This document shows positions 12,461 to 19,473 of a stretch of 64,000 nucleotides of DNA, piece after piece (the stretch's first letter is position 1; the number at the start of each line of letters is the position of its first letter). Both the position numbers and the translations under genes were made by a program. The notes beneath the pieces are model-generated. The model was not told the DNA's origin, made no database searches, and saw only the letters and a list, made by a program, of their open reading frames with translations. Source of the stretch: Citrobacter youngae ATCC 29220 (lineage in GTDB: Bacteria; Pseudomonadota; Gammaproteobacteria; Enterobacterales; Enterobacteriaceae); assembly GCF_000155975.1 (NCBI RefSeq), contig NZ_GG730302.1, positions 26,599 through 90,598 of the forward strand, in the 5' to 3' direction.

Positions 12461-13951
12461 TTAACGTTGCGCCGCCAGGCGCTGGCGGATCTGTTCGAAG
12501 TGCTCACGGTTAAACAACTTCCCGTTGAGAAAACGGGTTTTTAGCTCCCCTTCCTGCTCCTGCGCCCAGCTTTGTTCATCATGCAGGCGCAATTCCCCTT
12601 GCTCATCACGCGTTACGCGCAGCAGACCACGGGCGGAGCGCTTTAAGCCGTTATCGGTTTTTGGCTCTTTAAAAATCGTCCTACCTTCGCCGTCAACTTC
12701 TCCCCACGTTGCCTTCATGGCAAAACCGAAGGTGTCACGCGTGTTGTACTGATAGGTAAAGGAACCGACGCCAAACACCACGTTTGAACTGGCAAATCCT
12801 TTCGCTTCCAGACGACGCAGGATCTCATTCGCCCGCTCAAGGGTGATGGAATCGCCATAAATCAGCCCCACATGTGGGTCGAGCACCTTGTAGCCTTTGG
12901 CGTTAACCGTGCCGCCAAATATTTCCCACAGCACCTCCACAGAACCTTTCTCCTGTGCCGTACGATCGGCCCGCGTATCCTCATCCGCGCCGGTACCGCA
13001 CAGGATCTCAACCGGATTGCCGCTGTCCGGGCGGAAAACCACTCGTCCTTCACGCGCCAGAATGATGCTCTTCAGCTCGCGGGTGTACTCCGTCAGGACC
13101 TGCCAGTAGTCCCAGGTATCAGAGACAATCGACACAAACCCCTGCGGGTAGATATCGGCAATCAGCCGACGGAAGGTTTCAATCTCATGCTCACGCTCGC
13201 CCATGCACATCACGCTGTGCTCGGTAGCCGGAATGCTGGCGCCGATAAAATACGCGTCTCCGTCAGTGTAGTAATCACGGGCGTAGAGAAGCGACGGAAT
13301 GCTGTCAGTGCCTTTAAAACTCAACAAGTGGCCGCTGCCCGCCTGCATGGTATCCTGCAGGCCGGACATGCCGCGGAAGGAAAAGTCATGGCACTGGAAG
13401 TCAAGGTGCGTCATGTCGCTGCAGGTTTTCTCTGCCCAACGTTCGCAGATTTTGCGGTAGTGGTGGGCAATCGTGGCGTTCGTTGATGCTTTCCACAATT
13501 CCGCTGACAGCACCGTCTCCAGGTAATTCACCAGCCAGAAAAATTCAGGCTGGGTATTGATGATAGTTAAAACCGGCACAGCCATCGGCACTTTGCTACC
13601 TTCATCCAGCGCTTTGATGTGCAGCGGCAGATAGCCCAATTGATGCAGGGCGCGGATATGATCAACCGCTACCGCATCTTTGCCGAGATAGCTGTCCATG
13701 ACCTGTTTGTATTCGCTGACAACCTCATCTTCCGCACGGGCAAAGAACGCCTCATTAAACAGATCAACCAGAAACCACTGCAGAAAACCTTGCAGGCCAA
13801 AAAACACCAGTTTGCCATCCGGCAGCGGTGACGAGAAAAAGCGATCGCTGCGCGGGGTAAAGTTGGAATACACGCGGCTGGTTCCTTGCGGATACTGTAC
13901 GCGGTGAGAAACTTTGTAGCCGTCGATAGCCAGAATCGGGTTCATTTTCAT
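12461..13951 (-). CDS. nadV: Nicotinamide phosphoribosyltransferase (NAMPT/NadV)
   Basis: NadV joins nicotinamide to PRPP to give NMN, the non-deamidating NAD salvage route. The protein is 496 aa, like human NAMPT. Motifs align with NAMPT: HDFSFRG (188-194), PATEHSV with the catalytic-type His245, IVSDTWDY with Asp278, FRPDSGNP with Arg307 and Asp309, then YGDSIT and FGVGS. GGGAGAT lies 7 bases before the ATG. It is 14 bases after the prs-like gene, so the two form one operon. K-12 lacks it at this locus. No NMN adenylyltransferase is in the cassette, so NadR or another enzyme elsewhere must finish NAD synthesis. Confidence 0.95.
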   Translation of the reverse strand: MKMNPILAIDGYKVSHRVQYPQGTSRVYSNFTPRSDRFFSSPLPDGKLVFFGLQGFLQWFLVDLFNEAFFARAEDEVVSEYKQVMDSYLGKDAVAVDHIRALHQLGYLPLHIKALDEGSKVPMAVPVLTIINTQPEFFWLVNYLETVLSAELWKASTNATIAHHYRKICERWAEKTCSDMTHLDFQCHDFSFRGMSGLQDTMQAGSGHLLSFKGTDSIPSLLYARDYYTDGDAYFIGASIPATEHSVMCMGEREHEIETFRRLIADIYPQGFVSIVSDTWDYWQVLTEYTRELKSIILAREGRVVFRPDSGNPVEILCGTGADEDTRADRTAQEKGSVEVLWEIFGGTVNAKGYKVLDPHVGLIYGDSITLERANEILRRLEAKGFASSNVVFGVGSFTYQYNTRDTFGFAMKATWGEVDGEGRTIFKEPKTDNGLKRSARGLLRVTRDEQGELRLHDEQSWAQEQEGELKTRFLNGKLFNREHFEQIRQRLAAQR

Positions 13952-13965
13952 AATCAGTATCTCCC

Positions 13966-14829
13966 TCAGGCGCGGTAAATCGCGTCAATGTCGATAAGCT
14001 CAAGCTGCGGATGTTCCAGCGTCGGGGCAGCGAAAGAGGTGGTGGTGTAGATAGCATCAATACCGTTCGCAAACAGGTGTTCGACGCCCTTAGAAAAAAT
14101 ACCGTGGGTGACATACAGGCTGACGCTGCGCGCTCCGGCATCACGGAGTACCTGCGCAGAACCAATGAACGTACCGCCAGCGTCACACAGGTCGTCAACA
14201 ATCAGCAGATCCTTGCCGCGGACATCACCCGTTACCAGCGCGAATCCCGTCAGCTTGCCGCTTGCTACATCCCGTTTCTTACTCAGGATGGCGTACTGCG
14301 CAGCACCGGTTGCTCTGGCAACGGCATCAATCTTCTTCAGCGACCCGGCATCGGGGGCGACCAGCATTAGCGCTTTTTGCTGGAACTGGCGTTGCAGGGT
14401 CGCGCTGTGCAGCAGGCAAGTCTCTTGCGAAATCGCCACAAAATTATCGATAGCTGCCGCCGCCGCGTCGCTGTGCGGATCGAGCACCTTCACCTTATCG
14501 AAGCGCAGCGTATTGAGCTGGCTGGCAAAGACTTTCAGCGCAAAGCTGTCACCCGCCACCATATGGCGGTCCTGACGTGCCCACGGCAACCAGGGAAGTT
14601 CGAGATGGCTGACCAGCACATCCGTTTGATGGCGAACCGCCTCCACCAGCTGCGCCAGCAGCATAAAGTCGTTCATGTCGCGCATCGCCGCCGCACGAAT
14701 GCGCATCAGGCGAGCAAAGGGTGGCAATGCTTCAGTCACCTTCAACCAGACGGCGCCATCAGGAAAAATACCATCGACAACCGCGTATGACTGGTCGTCC
14801 AACGTTAATGTCAATTTTACGCTCATCAT
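13966..14829 (-). CDS. Divergent ribose-phosphate pyrophosphokinase (PRPP synthetase-like)
   Basis: The protein probably makes PRPP from ribose 5-phosphate and ATP for the NadV encoded next to it. It is 287 aa, shorter than housekeeping Prs (315). It keeps ARQDR (84-88), a counterpart of the Prs ATP-site motif; DPHSD (117-121) in place of DxH; and the PRPP loop VDDLCDAGGT (211-220). The N-terminal 75 residues are not Prs-like by eye. The start is ATG-ATG; I took the first. It heads the operon, and the NrtR-type operators lie directly upstream. Only its divergence makes the exact activity uncertain. Confidence 0.88.
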   Translation of the reverse strand: MMSVKLTLTLDDQSYAVVDGIFPDGAVWLKVTEALPPFARLMRIRAAAMRDMNDFMLLAQLVEAVRHQTDVLVSHLELPWLPWARQDRHMVAGDSFALKVFASQLNTLRFDKVKVLDPHSDAAAAAIDNFVAISQETCLLHSATLQRQFQQKALMLVAPDAGSLKKIDAVARATGAAQYAILSKKRDVASGKLTGFALVTGDVRGKDLLIVDDLCDAGGTFIGSAQVLRDAGARSVSLYVTHGIFSKGVEHLFANGIDAIYTTTSFAAPTLEHPQLELIDIDAIYRA

Positions 14830-14839
14830 GCTTCCCCTC

Positions 14840-14864
14840 TAATTGTGTCCCTTCGACACAATTA
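14840..14864. promoter_or_regulatory. Probable NrtR operator, site 1
   Basis: A perfect 10-bp-arm palindrome TAATTGTGTC-CCTTC-GACACAATTA is centred at 14852, 11 bases upstream of the prs-like start codon. The core TGTCCCTnnGACA is repeated at 14869 (site 2). GTC...GAC palindromes in the nrtR/target spacer are typical of NrtR autoregulated divergons. Binding is inferred. Confidence 0.75.
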
Positions 14865-14868
14865 ATAA

Positions 14869-14881
14869 TGTCCCTAAGACA
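14869..14881. promoter_or_regulatory. Probable NrtR operator, site 2
   Basis: The sequence TGTCCCTAAGACA is a second copy of the 13-base core, in the same orientation and 23 bp from the first. Its dyad is weaker, with 4-bp arms TGTC/GACA. Two in-phase copies suggest that two dimers bind cooperatively. A possible minus-strand promoter with -35 TTGCTT and -10 CATTAT, spaced 17 bases, would place it in the spacer; that promoter call is weak. Confidence 0.65.
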
Positions 14882-15017
14882 CATATTAAGCAAGCACAAA
14901 ATGCATTATTTTTAGACTGCGACATAATCAACTGATAAATAATAAGAAAAAACGAACCTTGCCCCCCGGTATTGGGCTGGTACACTTGTGAGCGTTGCAA
15001 ATCATCGTGAGTACTTT

Positions 15018-15737
15018 ATGACCACCGAAGCCGACTACCTGAATCAATACGATGCCCGCCGCTTTCCCTCACCTCTGGTGACGGTAGATAGCGTGTTGTT
15101 TACCCTGCATCAACAGGCGCTGTGCGTATTACTGGTTGAACGTGCAAACCAGCCGCAAAAAGGTCGTTGGGGATTACCAGGTGGCTTCATTGATATCGAA
15201 CACGATGACTCAACCCGCGCCACGGCGCTGCGCAAGCTCACAGAAAAAACAGGCGTTTTGCCTTCGTGGCTGGAACAGCTGGATACCTTTTCCGGCCCGG
15301 ATCGCGACCCGCGCGGCTGGAGCCTGACGGTCACCTGGTTTGCGCTTATCGCCTGGGTAGACTGCGAGCCACATATCGCCAGCGTCAGCAATGCCCGTTG
15401 GGTACCGGTTGATAAGCTGGCAGAATATTCGCTCGCCTTCGACCATGAGAAAATCATTGCCGCCGCCCTGCACCGCCTGCGGCAAAAAACAATGTATTCA
15501 TTGCTGCCGGTTTACTGCTTGCCCGAGACGTTTACCCATGGGCAACTACTGGAAGCCACCGAGGTGATCCTCGGCCAGTCTATCCAGCGTAAAAGTCTGA
15601 TTCGCCGCTTTGAGGCATCAGGTATGTTCGAAGATACCGGAGAGAGTGTGGCGACAGGCACGCGCAAAGCCCGTCTGTGGCGGCGTAAGCCCGATGTCGA
15701 TATACATCTTTTCTCGCGTAACCTGCTAACTGACTAG
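15018..15737 (+). CDS. nrtR: Nudix-related transcriptional regulator NrtR
   Basis: NrtR regulators repress NAD biosynthesis or salvage genes and sense ADP-ribose through a Nudix domain. The protein is 239 aa from ATG 15018; a GTG at 14988 would add 10 residues, and neither start has a strong Shine-Dalgarno. The Nudix domain covers about 18-145 and a winged helix about 155-235 (RKSLIRRFEASGMF). The Nudix box is broken: RKLTEKTGV (72-80) replaces REUxEExGU, so two catalytic Glu are Lys. That fits a sensor, not a hydrolase. It is divergent from prs-like/nadV, its likely targets. Confidence 0.9.
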   Translation: MTTEADYLNQYDARRFPSPLVTVDSVLFTLHQQALCVLLVERANQPQKGRWGLPGGFIDIEHDDSTRATALRKLTEKTGVLPSWLEQLDTFSGPDRDPRGWSLTVTWFALIAWVDCEPHIASVSNARWVPVDKLAEYSLAFDHEKIIAAALHRLRQKTMYSLLPVYCLPETFTHGQLLEATEVILGQSIQRKSLIRRFEASGMFEDTGESVATGTRKARLWRRKPDVDIHLFSRNLLTD

Positions 15738-15818
15738 CGACAAAATCACATATTGGCTAACCCGCAAACGCTGCGCGCGGTATAGTTATTCTTTCCGATT
15801 ATTAATTGCTCTGGTGTT

Positions 15819-16841
15819 ATGGTTGAAATCACGTCCACAGAAATGATCCCGCCTACTGATGATTCGCGAGAGTTCCGCCCGATGCGCGGCATCAGTAACC
15901 GCCATCTGCAGACGATGCTGCCGCGTTTAATTCGCCGCAAGGTGAAGTTCGACGCCTACTGGCAGCGTCTGGAATTACCTGACGGTGACTTTGTCGATCT
16001 GGCATGGAGTGAAGATCCGCAACAGGCGAAGCACAAACCGCGCCTGGTCGTTTTTCATGGTCTGGAAGGCAGTCTGAACAGCCCGTACGCACATGGCCTG
16101 ATCGAAGCGGCGCAAAAGCGCGGCTGGCTGGGCGTGGTGATGCATTTTCGCGGCTGCAGCGGCGAACCCAATCGTCTGAACCGTATTTATCACTCCGGTG
16201 AAACGGAAGATGGCACCTGGTTTTTACATTGGCTGGAGCGCGAGTTCGGTCGTGTGCCAACCGCAGCGGTAGGCTATTCGCTCGGCGGAAACATGCTGGC
16301 CTGTCTGCTGGCTAAAGAAGGTAACGACATTCCAATTGATGCGGCGGTTATCGTCTCTGCACCTTTCGTGCTGGAAGCCTGTAGTTACCATATGGACAAG
16401 GGATTCTCCCGGGTTTATCAGCGCTACCTGCTAAACCTGTTGAAAGCCAACGCCTCGCGTAAGCTACAGGCCTATCCCGGCTCGCTGCCGGTGAGCCTGG
16501 CCCAGTTGAAATCCCTGCGTCGCATTCGTGATTTTGACGATCTGATCACCGCCAAAATCCACGGTTTCGCCGATGCTATAGACTATTACCGTCAGTGTAG
16601 CGCCATGCCATTGCTCAATCAGATCGCCAAACCCACGCTGATTATCCATGCCAAGGACGATCCGTTTATGGATCACCACGTGATCCCTGAACCGGAAAAC
16701 CTGCCCGCACAGGTGGAATATCAGCTGACTGAGCACGGTGGACACGTCGGATTTATTGGCGGCACGGTGCGCCGCCCAGAGATGTGGCTGGAATCCCGAA
16801 TCCCCGACTGGCTGACAACGTATCTGGAGGTGTCATCATGA
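15819..16841 (+). CDS. yheT: Alpha/beta hydrolase YheT
   Basis: YheT is a predicted esterase or hydrolase with unknown substrate. The protein is 340 aa. The nucleophile elbow GYSLG places Ser154, the oxyanion region reads [13 protein letters not shown], and a late HGGHVGF supplies the catalytic His. Its TGA overlaps the yheU ATG (ATGA at 16838-16841), so it is coupled to yheU. In K-12 it follows yheS directly; here the nrtR cassette separates them. Confidence 0.96.
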   Translation: MVEITSTEMIPPTDDSREFRPMRGISNRHLQTMLPRLIRRKVKFDAYWQRLELPDGDFVDLAWSEDPQQAKHKPRLVVFHGLEGSLNSPYAHGLIEAAQKRGWLGVVMHFRGCSGEPNRLNRIYHSGETEDGTWFLHWLEREFGRVPTAAVGYSLGGNMLACLLAKEGNDIPIDAAVIVSAPFVLEACSYHMDKGFSRVYQRYLLNLLKANASRKLQAYPGSLPVSLAQLKSLRRIRDFDDLITAKIHGFADAIDYYRQCSAMPLLNQIAKPTLIIHAKDDPFMDHHVIPEPENLPAQVEYQLTEHGGHVGFIGGTVRRPEMWLESRIPDWLTTYLEVSS

Positions 16842-17056
16842 TTATCCCCTGGCAAGAGATCTCCCCGGACGCGCTGGATAATCTGATTGAAAGCTTTGTC
16901 TTGCGCGAAGGTACCGATTATGGTGAACATGAACGTTCGCTCGAACAAAAAGTCGCCGACGTCAAACGCCAACTACAATCAGGTGAAGCCGTGCTGGTGT
17001 GGTCCGAACTGCATGAAACGGTCAATATTATGCCGAGGAAGCAGCTTCACGAGTAA
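16838..17056 (+). CDS. yheU: YheU family protein
   Basis: The product is a 72-aa protein of unknown function from ATG 16838, beginning [20 protein letters not shown]. An upstream in-frame start at 16784 is rejected, as it would lie inside yheT and break the family start. The GGAGG at 16827-16831 is a good Shine-Dalgarno. The fold is reported small and acidic; no catalytic motif is seen. Confidence 0.96.
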   Translation: MIIPWQEISPDALDNLIESFVLREGTDYGEHERSLEQKVADVKRQLQSGEAVLVWSELHETVNIMPRKQLHE

Positions 17057-17108
17057 TCCGTAGCCGCCGGTCGACTTTACACAAAACCAATCTATCCATG
17101 GAGTTGTT

Positions 17109-17978
17109 ATGTCTGCCAAACATCCGGTGATTGCGGTAACAGGATCCAGCGGCGCGGGGACCACCACCACCAGCCTCGCGTTTCGTAAAATTTTCGCGCA
17201 GCTAAATCTACGCGCCGCCGAGGTGGAAGGTGACAGTTTTCATCGCTATACCCGTCCGGAAATGGACATGGCAATTCGCAAAGCGCGCGATGCCGGGCGG
17301 CATATCAGCTACTTCGGTCCCGAAGCCAATGACTTCGGCCTGCTGGAGCAAACCTTTATCGAGTACGGTCACACGGGCAAAGGTCAGTCGCGTAAATATC
17401 TGCATACCTACGATGAAGCCGTGCCATGGAATCAGGTTCCGGGGACGTTTACGCCCTGGCAGCCATTGCCTGAACCGACGGACATACTGTTCTATGAAGG
17501 GCTACACGGCGGCGTCGTCACGCCACAGCAAAATGTGGCCCGGCATGTCGACCTGTTAGTTGGCGTAGTGCCGATCGTTAACCTGGAATGGATCCAGAAG
17601 CTAATCCGCGATACCAGCGAGCGCGGGCACTCGCGTGAGGCGGTGATGGACTCGGTGGTGCGCTCAATGGACGATTACATCAATTACATCACGCCGCAGT
17701 TTTCCCGTACGCATATTAACTTCCAGCGCGTCCCCACCGTCGATACTTCGAATCCCTTTGCCGCCAGGAGCATACCGTCACTGGATGAAAGCTTTGTGGT
17801 GATTCATTTTCGTAATCTGGAAGGGATCGATTTCCCGTGGCTGCTGGCCATGCTGCAGGGCTCATTCATTTCCCATATCAATACATTGGTCGTGCCTGGC
17901 GGCAAAATGGGTCTGGCGATGGAATTGATTATGCTGCCATTGGTGCAGAGGCTGATGGAAGGCAAAAAGATAGAGTGA
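17109..17978 (+). CDS. prkB: Phosphoribulokinase-like protein PrkB
   Basis: PrkB is a P-loop kinase related to phosphoribulokinase. Its role in non-autotrophs is unclear. The protein is 289 aa with P-loop GSSGAGTTTTS (residues 12-22) and an EGDSFHRY region downstream. No RuBisCO or other Calvin-cycle gene is nearby. It closes the yheT-yheU-prkB cluster next to crp, as in K-12. Confidence 0.95.
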   Translation: MSAKHPVIAVTGSSGAGTTTTSLAFRKIFAQLNLRAAEVEGDSFHRYTRPEMDMAIRKARDAGRHISYFGPEANDFGLLEQTFIEYGHTGKGQSRKYLHTYDEAVPWNQVPGTFTPWQPLPEPTDILFYEGLHGGVVTPQQNVARHVDLLVGVVPIVNLEWIQKLIRDTSERGHSREAVMDSVVRSMDDYINYITPQFSRTHINFQRVPTVDTSNPFAARSIPSLDESFVVIHFRNLEGIDFPWLLAMLQGSFISHINTLVVPGGKMGLAMELIMLPLVQRLMEGKKIE

Positions 17979-17988
17979 TGTACGGGGT

Positions 17989-18068
17989 GTGCCCGATGGC
18001 GCTACGCTTATCGGGCCTACGAATCGGTATCGTCCTGAAGGCCCGATAAGGCAAAGCCGCCATCCGGC
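17989..18068. repeat. REP/BIME element, prkB-yhfA
   Basis: Two facing units, gcccgatggcg...cttatcgggcctac and aggcccgataaggc...gccatccggc, lie between convergent prkB and yhfA. The first carries cccgat/atcggg in place of the usual ccggat/atccgg, a compensated variant. Confidence 0.85.
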
Positions 18069-18076
18069 GTCATGTG

Positions 18077-18481
18077 TTACGCAGCAACCACTTCATAGGA
18101 GTGGGTAATGTTCACCGCCTTTTCCAGCATCAGCGCCACGGAGCAATATTTCTCCGCCGAGAGATCGACGGCGCGGGAAACGGACGCCTCTTTCAGATCG
18201 TTGCCGGTGACGATGAAATGCAGATTGATGTGGGTAAACAAACGCGGCGCTTCTTCGCGGCGCTCAGAGGTGAGCTTCACTTCGCAGTTGGTCACATCCT
18301 GACGACCCTTTTGCAGGATCGACACCACATCGATCGCGCTACAACCGCCTGCCGCCATTAATACCATTTCCATCGGGCTCGGCGCTTTATCACCGGAGTT
18401 ACCGTCCATCAAAATTTGGTGGCCGGAGGCGGACTCACCGAGGAAGGTTAACCCCTCTACCCACTTTACACGCGCTTGCAT
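18077..18481 (-). CDS. yhfA: OsmC-like protein YhfA
   Basis: YhfA belongs to the OsmC/Ohr family, whose members reduce organic hydroperoxides with two cysteines. The protein is 134 aa from ATG 18481 (MQARVKWVEGL); five extra upstream residues are rejected by family length. The two expected cysteines are present, Cys47 in AAGGCSAIDV and one in KYCSVALML near 111. Divergent from crp. Confidence 0.96.
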   Translation of the reverse strand: MQARVKWVEGLTFLGESASGHQILMDGNSGDKAPSPMEMVLMAAGGCSAIDVVSILQKGRQDVTNCEVKLTSERREEAPRLFTHINLHFIVTGNDLKEASVSRAVDLSAEKYCSVALMLEKAVNITHSYEVVAA

Positions 18482-18650
18482 ATTTCGTAACTCCAATGTT
18501 TCAATTTTCCTGACAGATTACGCGTACATAACAATTCTCGCAACGGAAGGCGACCTGCGTCATGCTGAAGCGAGACACCAGGAGACACACGGCGAAAGCT
18601 ATGCTAAAACAGTCGGGATGCTACAGTAATACATTGACGTACTGCATGTA

Positions 18651-18666
18651 TGCAGAGGACATCACA
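18651..18666. promoter_or_regulatory. CRP site in the crp leader (autoregulation)
   Basis: TGCAG-AGGACA-TCACA fits the CRP core TGTGA-N6-TCACA with two changes in the left half. It lies about 45 bases downstream of a -10-like TATGCT at 18600-18605, as the repressing CRP site of E. coli crp does. The surrounding 308-base yhfA-crp spacer (18482-18789) holds no gene I can support. Confidence 0.65.
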
Positions 18667-18789
18667 TTACAGGCTGCAGTTTATTTTTGACAGCCCCTTT
18701 CCCAGGTAGCGGGAAGCATATTTTTGCAACCCCAGAGGCAGCGTCGTTTTCTGGCTCTGGAGACAGCTTATAACAGAGGATAACCGCGC

Positions 18790-19422
18790 ATGGTGCTTGG
18801 CAAACCGCAAACAGACCCGACTCTCGAATGGTTCTTGTCTCATTGCCATATTCATAAGTACCCATCGAAGAGCACGCTGATTCACCAGGGTGAAAAAGCG
18901 GAAACGTTGTATTACATCGTTAAAGGCTCAGTGGCAGTGCTGATCAAAGACGAAGAAGGGAAAGAGATGATCCTTTCTTATCTGAATCAGGGCGATTTTA
19001 TTGGTGAATTAGGCCTCTTCGAAGAAGGCCAGGAACGTAGCGCCTGGGTACGTGCCAAAACCGCATGTGAAGTCGCTGAAATTTCCTACAAAAAATTTCG
19101 CCAATTAATCCAGGTCAACCCGGATATTCTGATGCGCCTGTCTTCACAGATGGCTCGTCGCCTGCAGGTCACGTCTGAAAAAGTAGGCAACCTTGCCTTC
19201 CTCGACGTTACTGGTCGTATCGCTCAGACTCTGCTGAATCTGGCGAAACAGCCTGACGCGATGACCCACCCGGACGGCATGCAGATTAAAATCACCCGTC
19301 AGGAAATCGGCCAGATCGTTGGCTGCTCCCGTGAGACCGTCGGTCGTATTCTGAAGATGCTGGAAGATCAAAACCTGATCTCCGCACACGGTAAGACCAT
19401 CGTCGTCTACGGCACTCGTTAA
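18790..19422 (+). CDS. crp: cAMP receptor protein
   Basis: CRP is the global cAMP-dependent activator and repressor. The protein is 210 aa and looks identical to the K-12 protein as I recall it. The cAMP-binding beta-barrel spans about 20-110 with [15 protein letters not shown]. The dimerisation helix follows, and the helix-turn-helix is at 169-190 ([18 protein letters not shown]). Likely targets within this window are crp itself, ppiA/tsgA and pckA. Confidence 0.99.
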   Translation: MVLGKPQTDPTLEWFLSHCHIHKYPSKSTLIHQGEKAETLYYIVKGSVAVLIKDEEGKEMILSYLNQGDFIGELGLFEEGQERSAWVRAKTACEVAEISYKKFRQLIQVNPDILMRLSSQMARRLQVTSEKVGNLAFLDVTGRIAQTLLNLAKQPDAMTHPDGMQIKITRQEIGQIVGCSRETVGRILKMLEDQNLISAHGKTIVVYGTR

Positions 19423-19430
19423 CCCCATCG

Positions 19431-19465
19431 AAGTGGCGCATTACCCAGTAATGCGCCACTTTTGT
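19431..19465 (+). terminator. crp terminator
   Basis: The arms aagtggcgcatta (19431-19443) and taatgcgccactt (19449-19461) pair over 13 bp with a 5-base loop, followed by tttgttt. It ends just before the yhfK start at 19474. Confidence 0.9.
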
Positions 19466-19473
19466 TTACACTG

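Noticed and set aside
12872-13486. 204-codon frame opposite nadV
   Set aside because: Shadow of nadV; the NAMPT motifs on the minus strand are decisive.
17109-17978. PrkB as evidence of carbon fixation
   Set aside because: PRK-like genes next to crp are normal in heterotrophic enterobacteria; no other Calvin-cycle gene is present.
18662-18885. Two short minus-strand frames upstream of and into crp
   Set aside because: They overlap the crp leader and start, with no homology or ribosome site. The region is regulatory.
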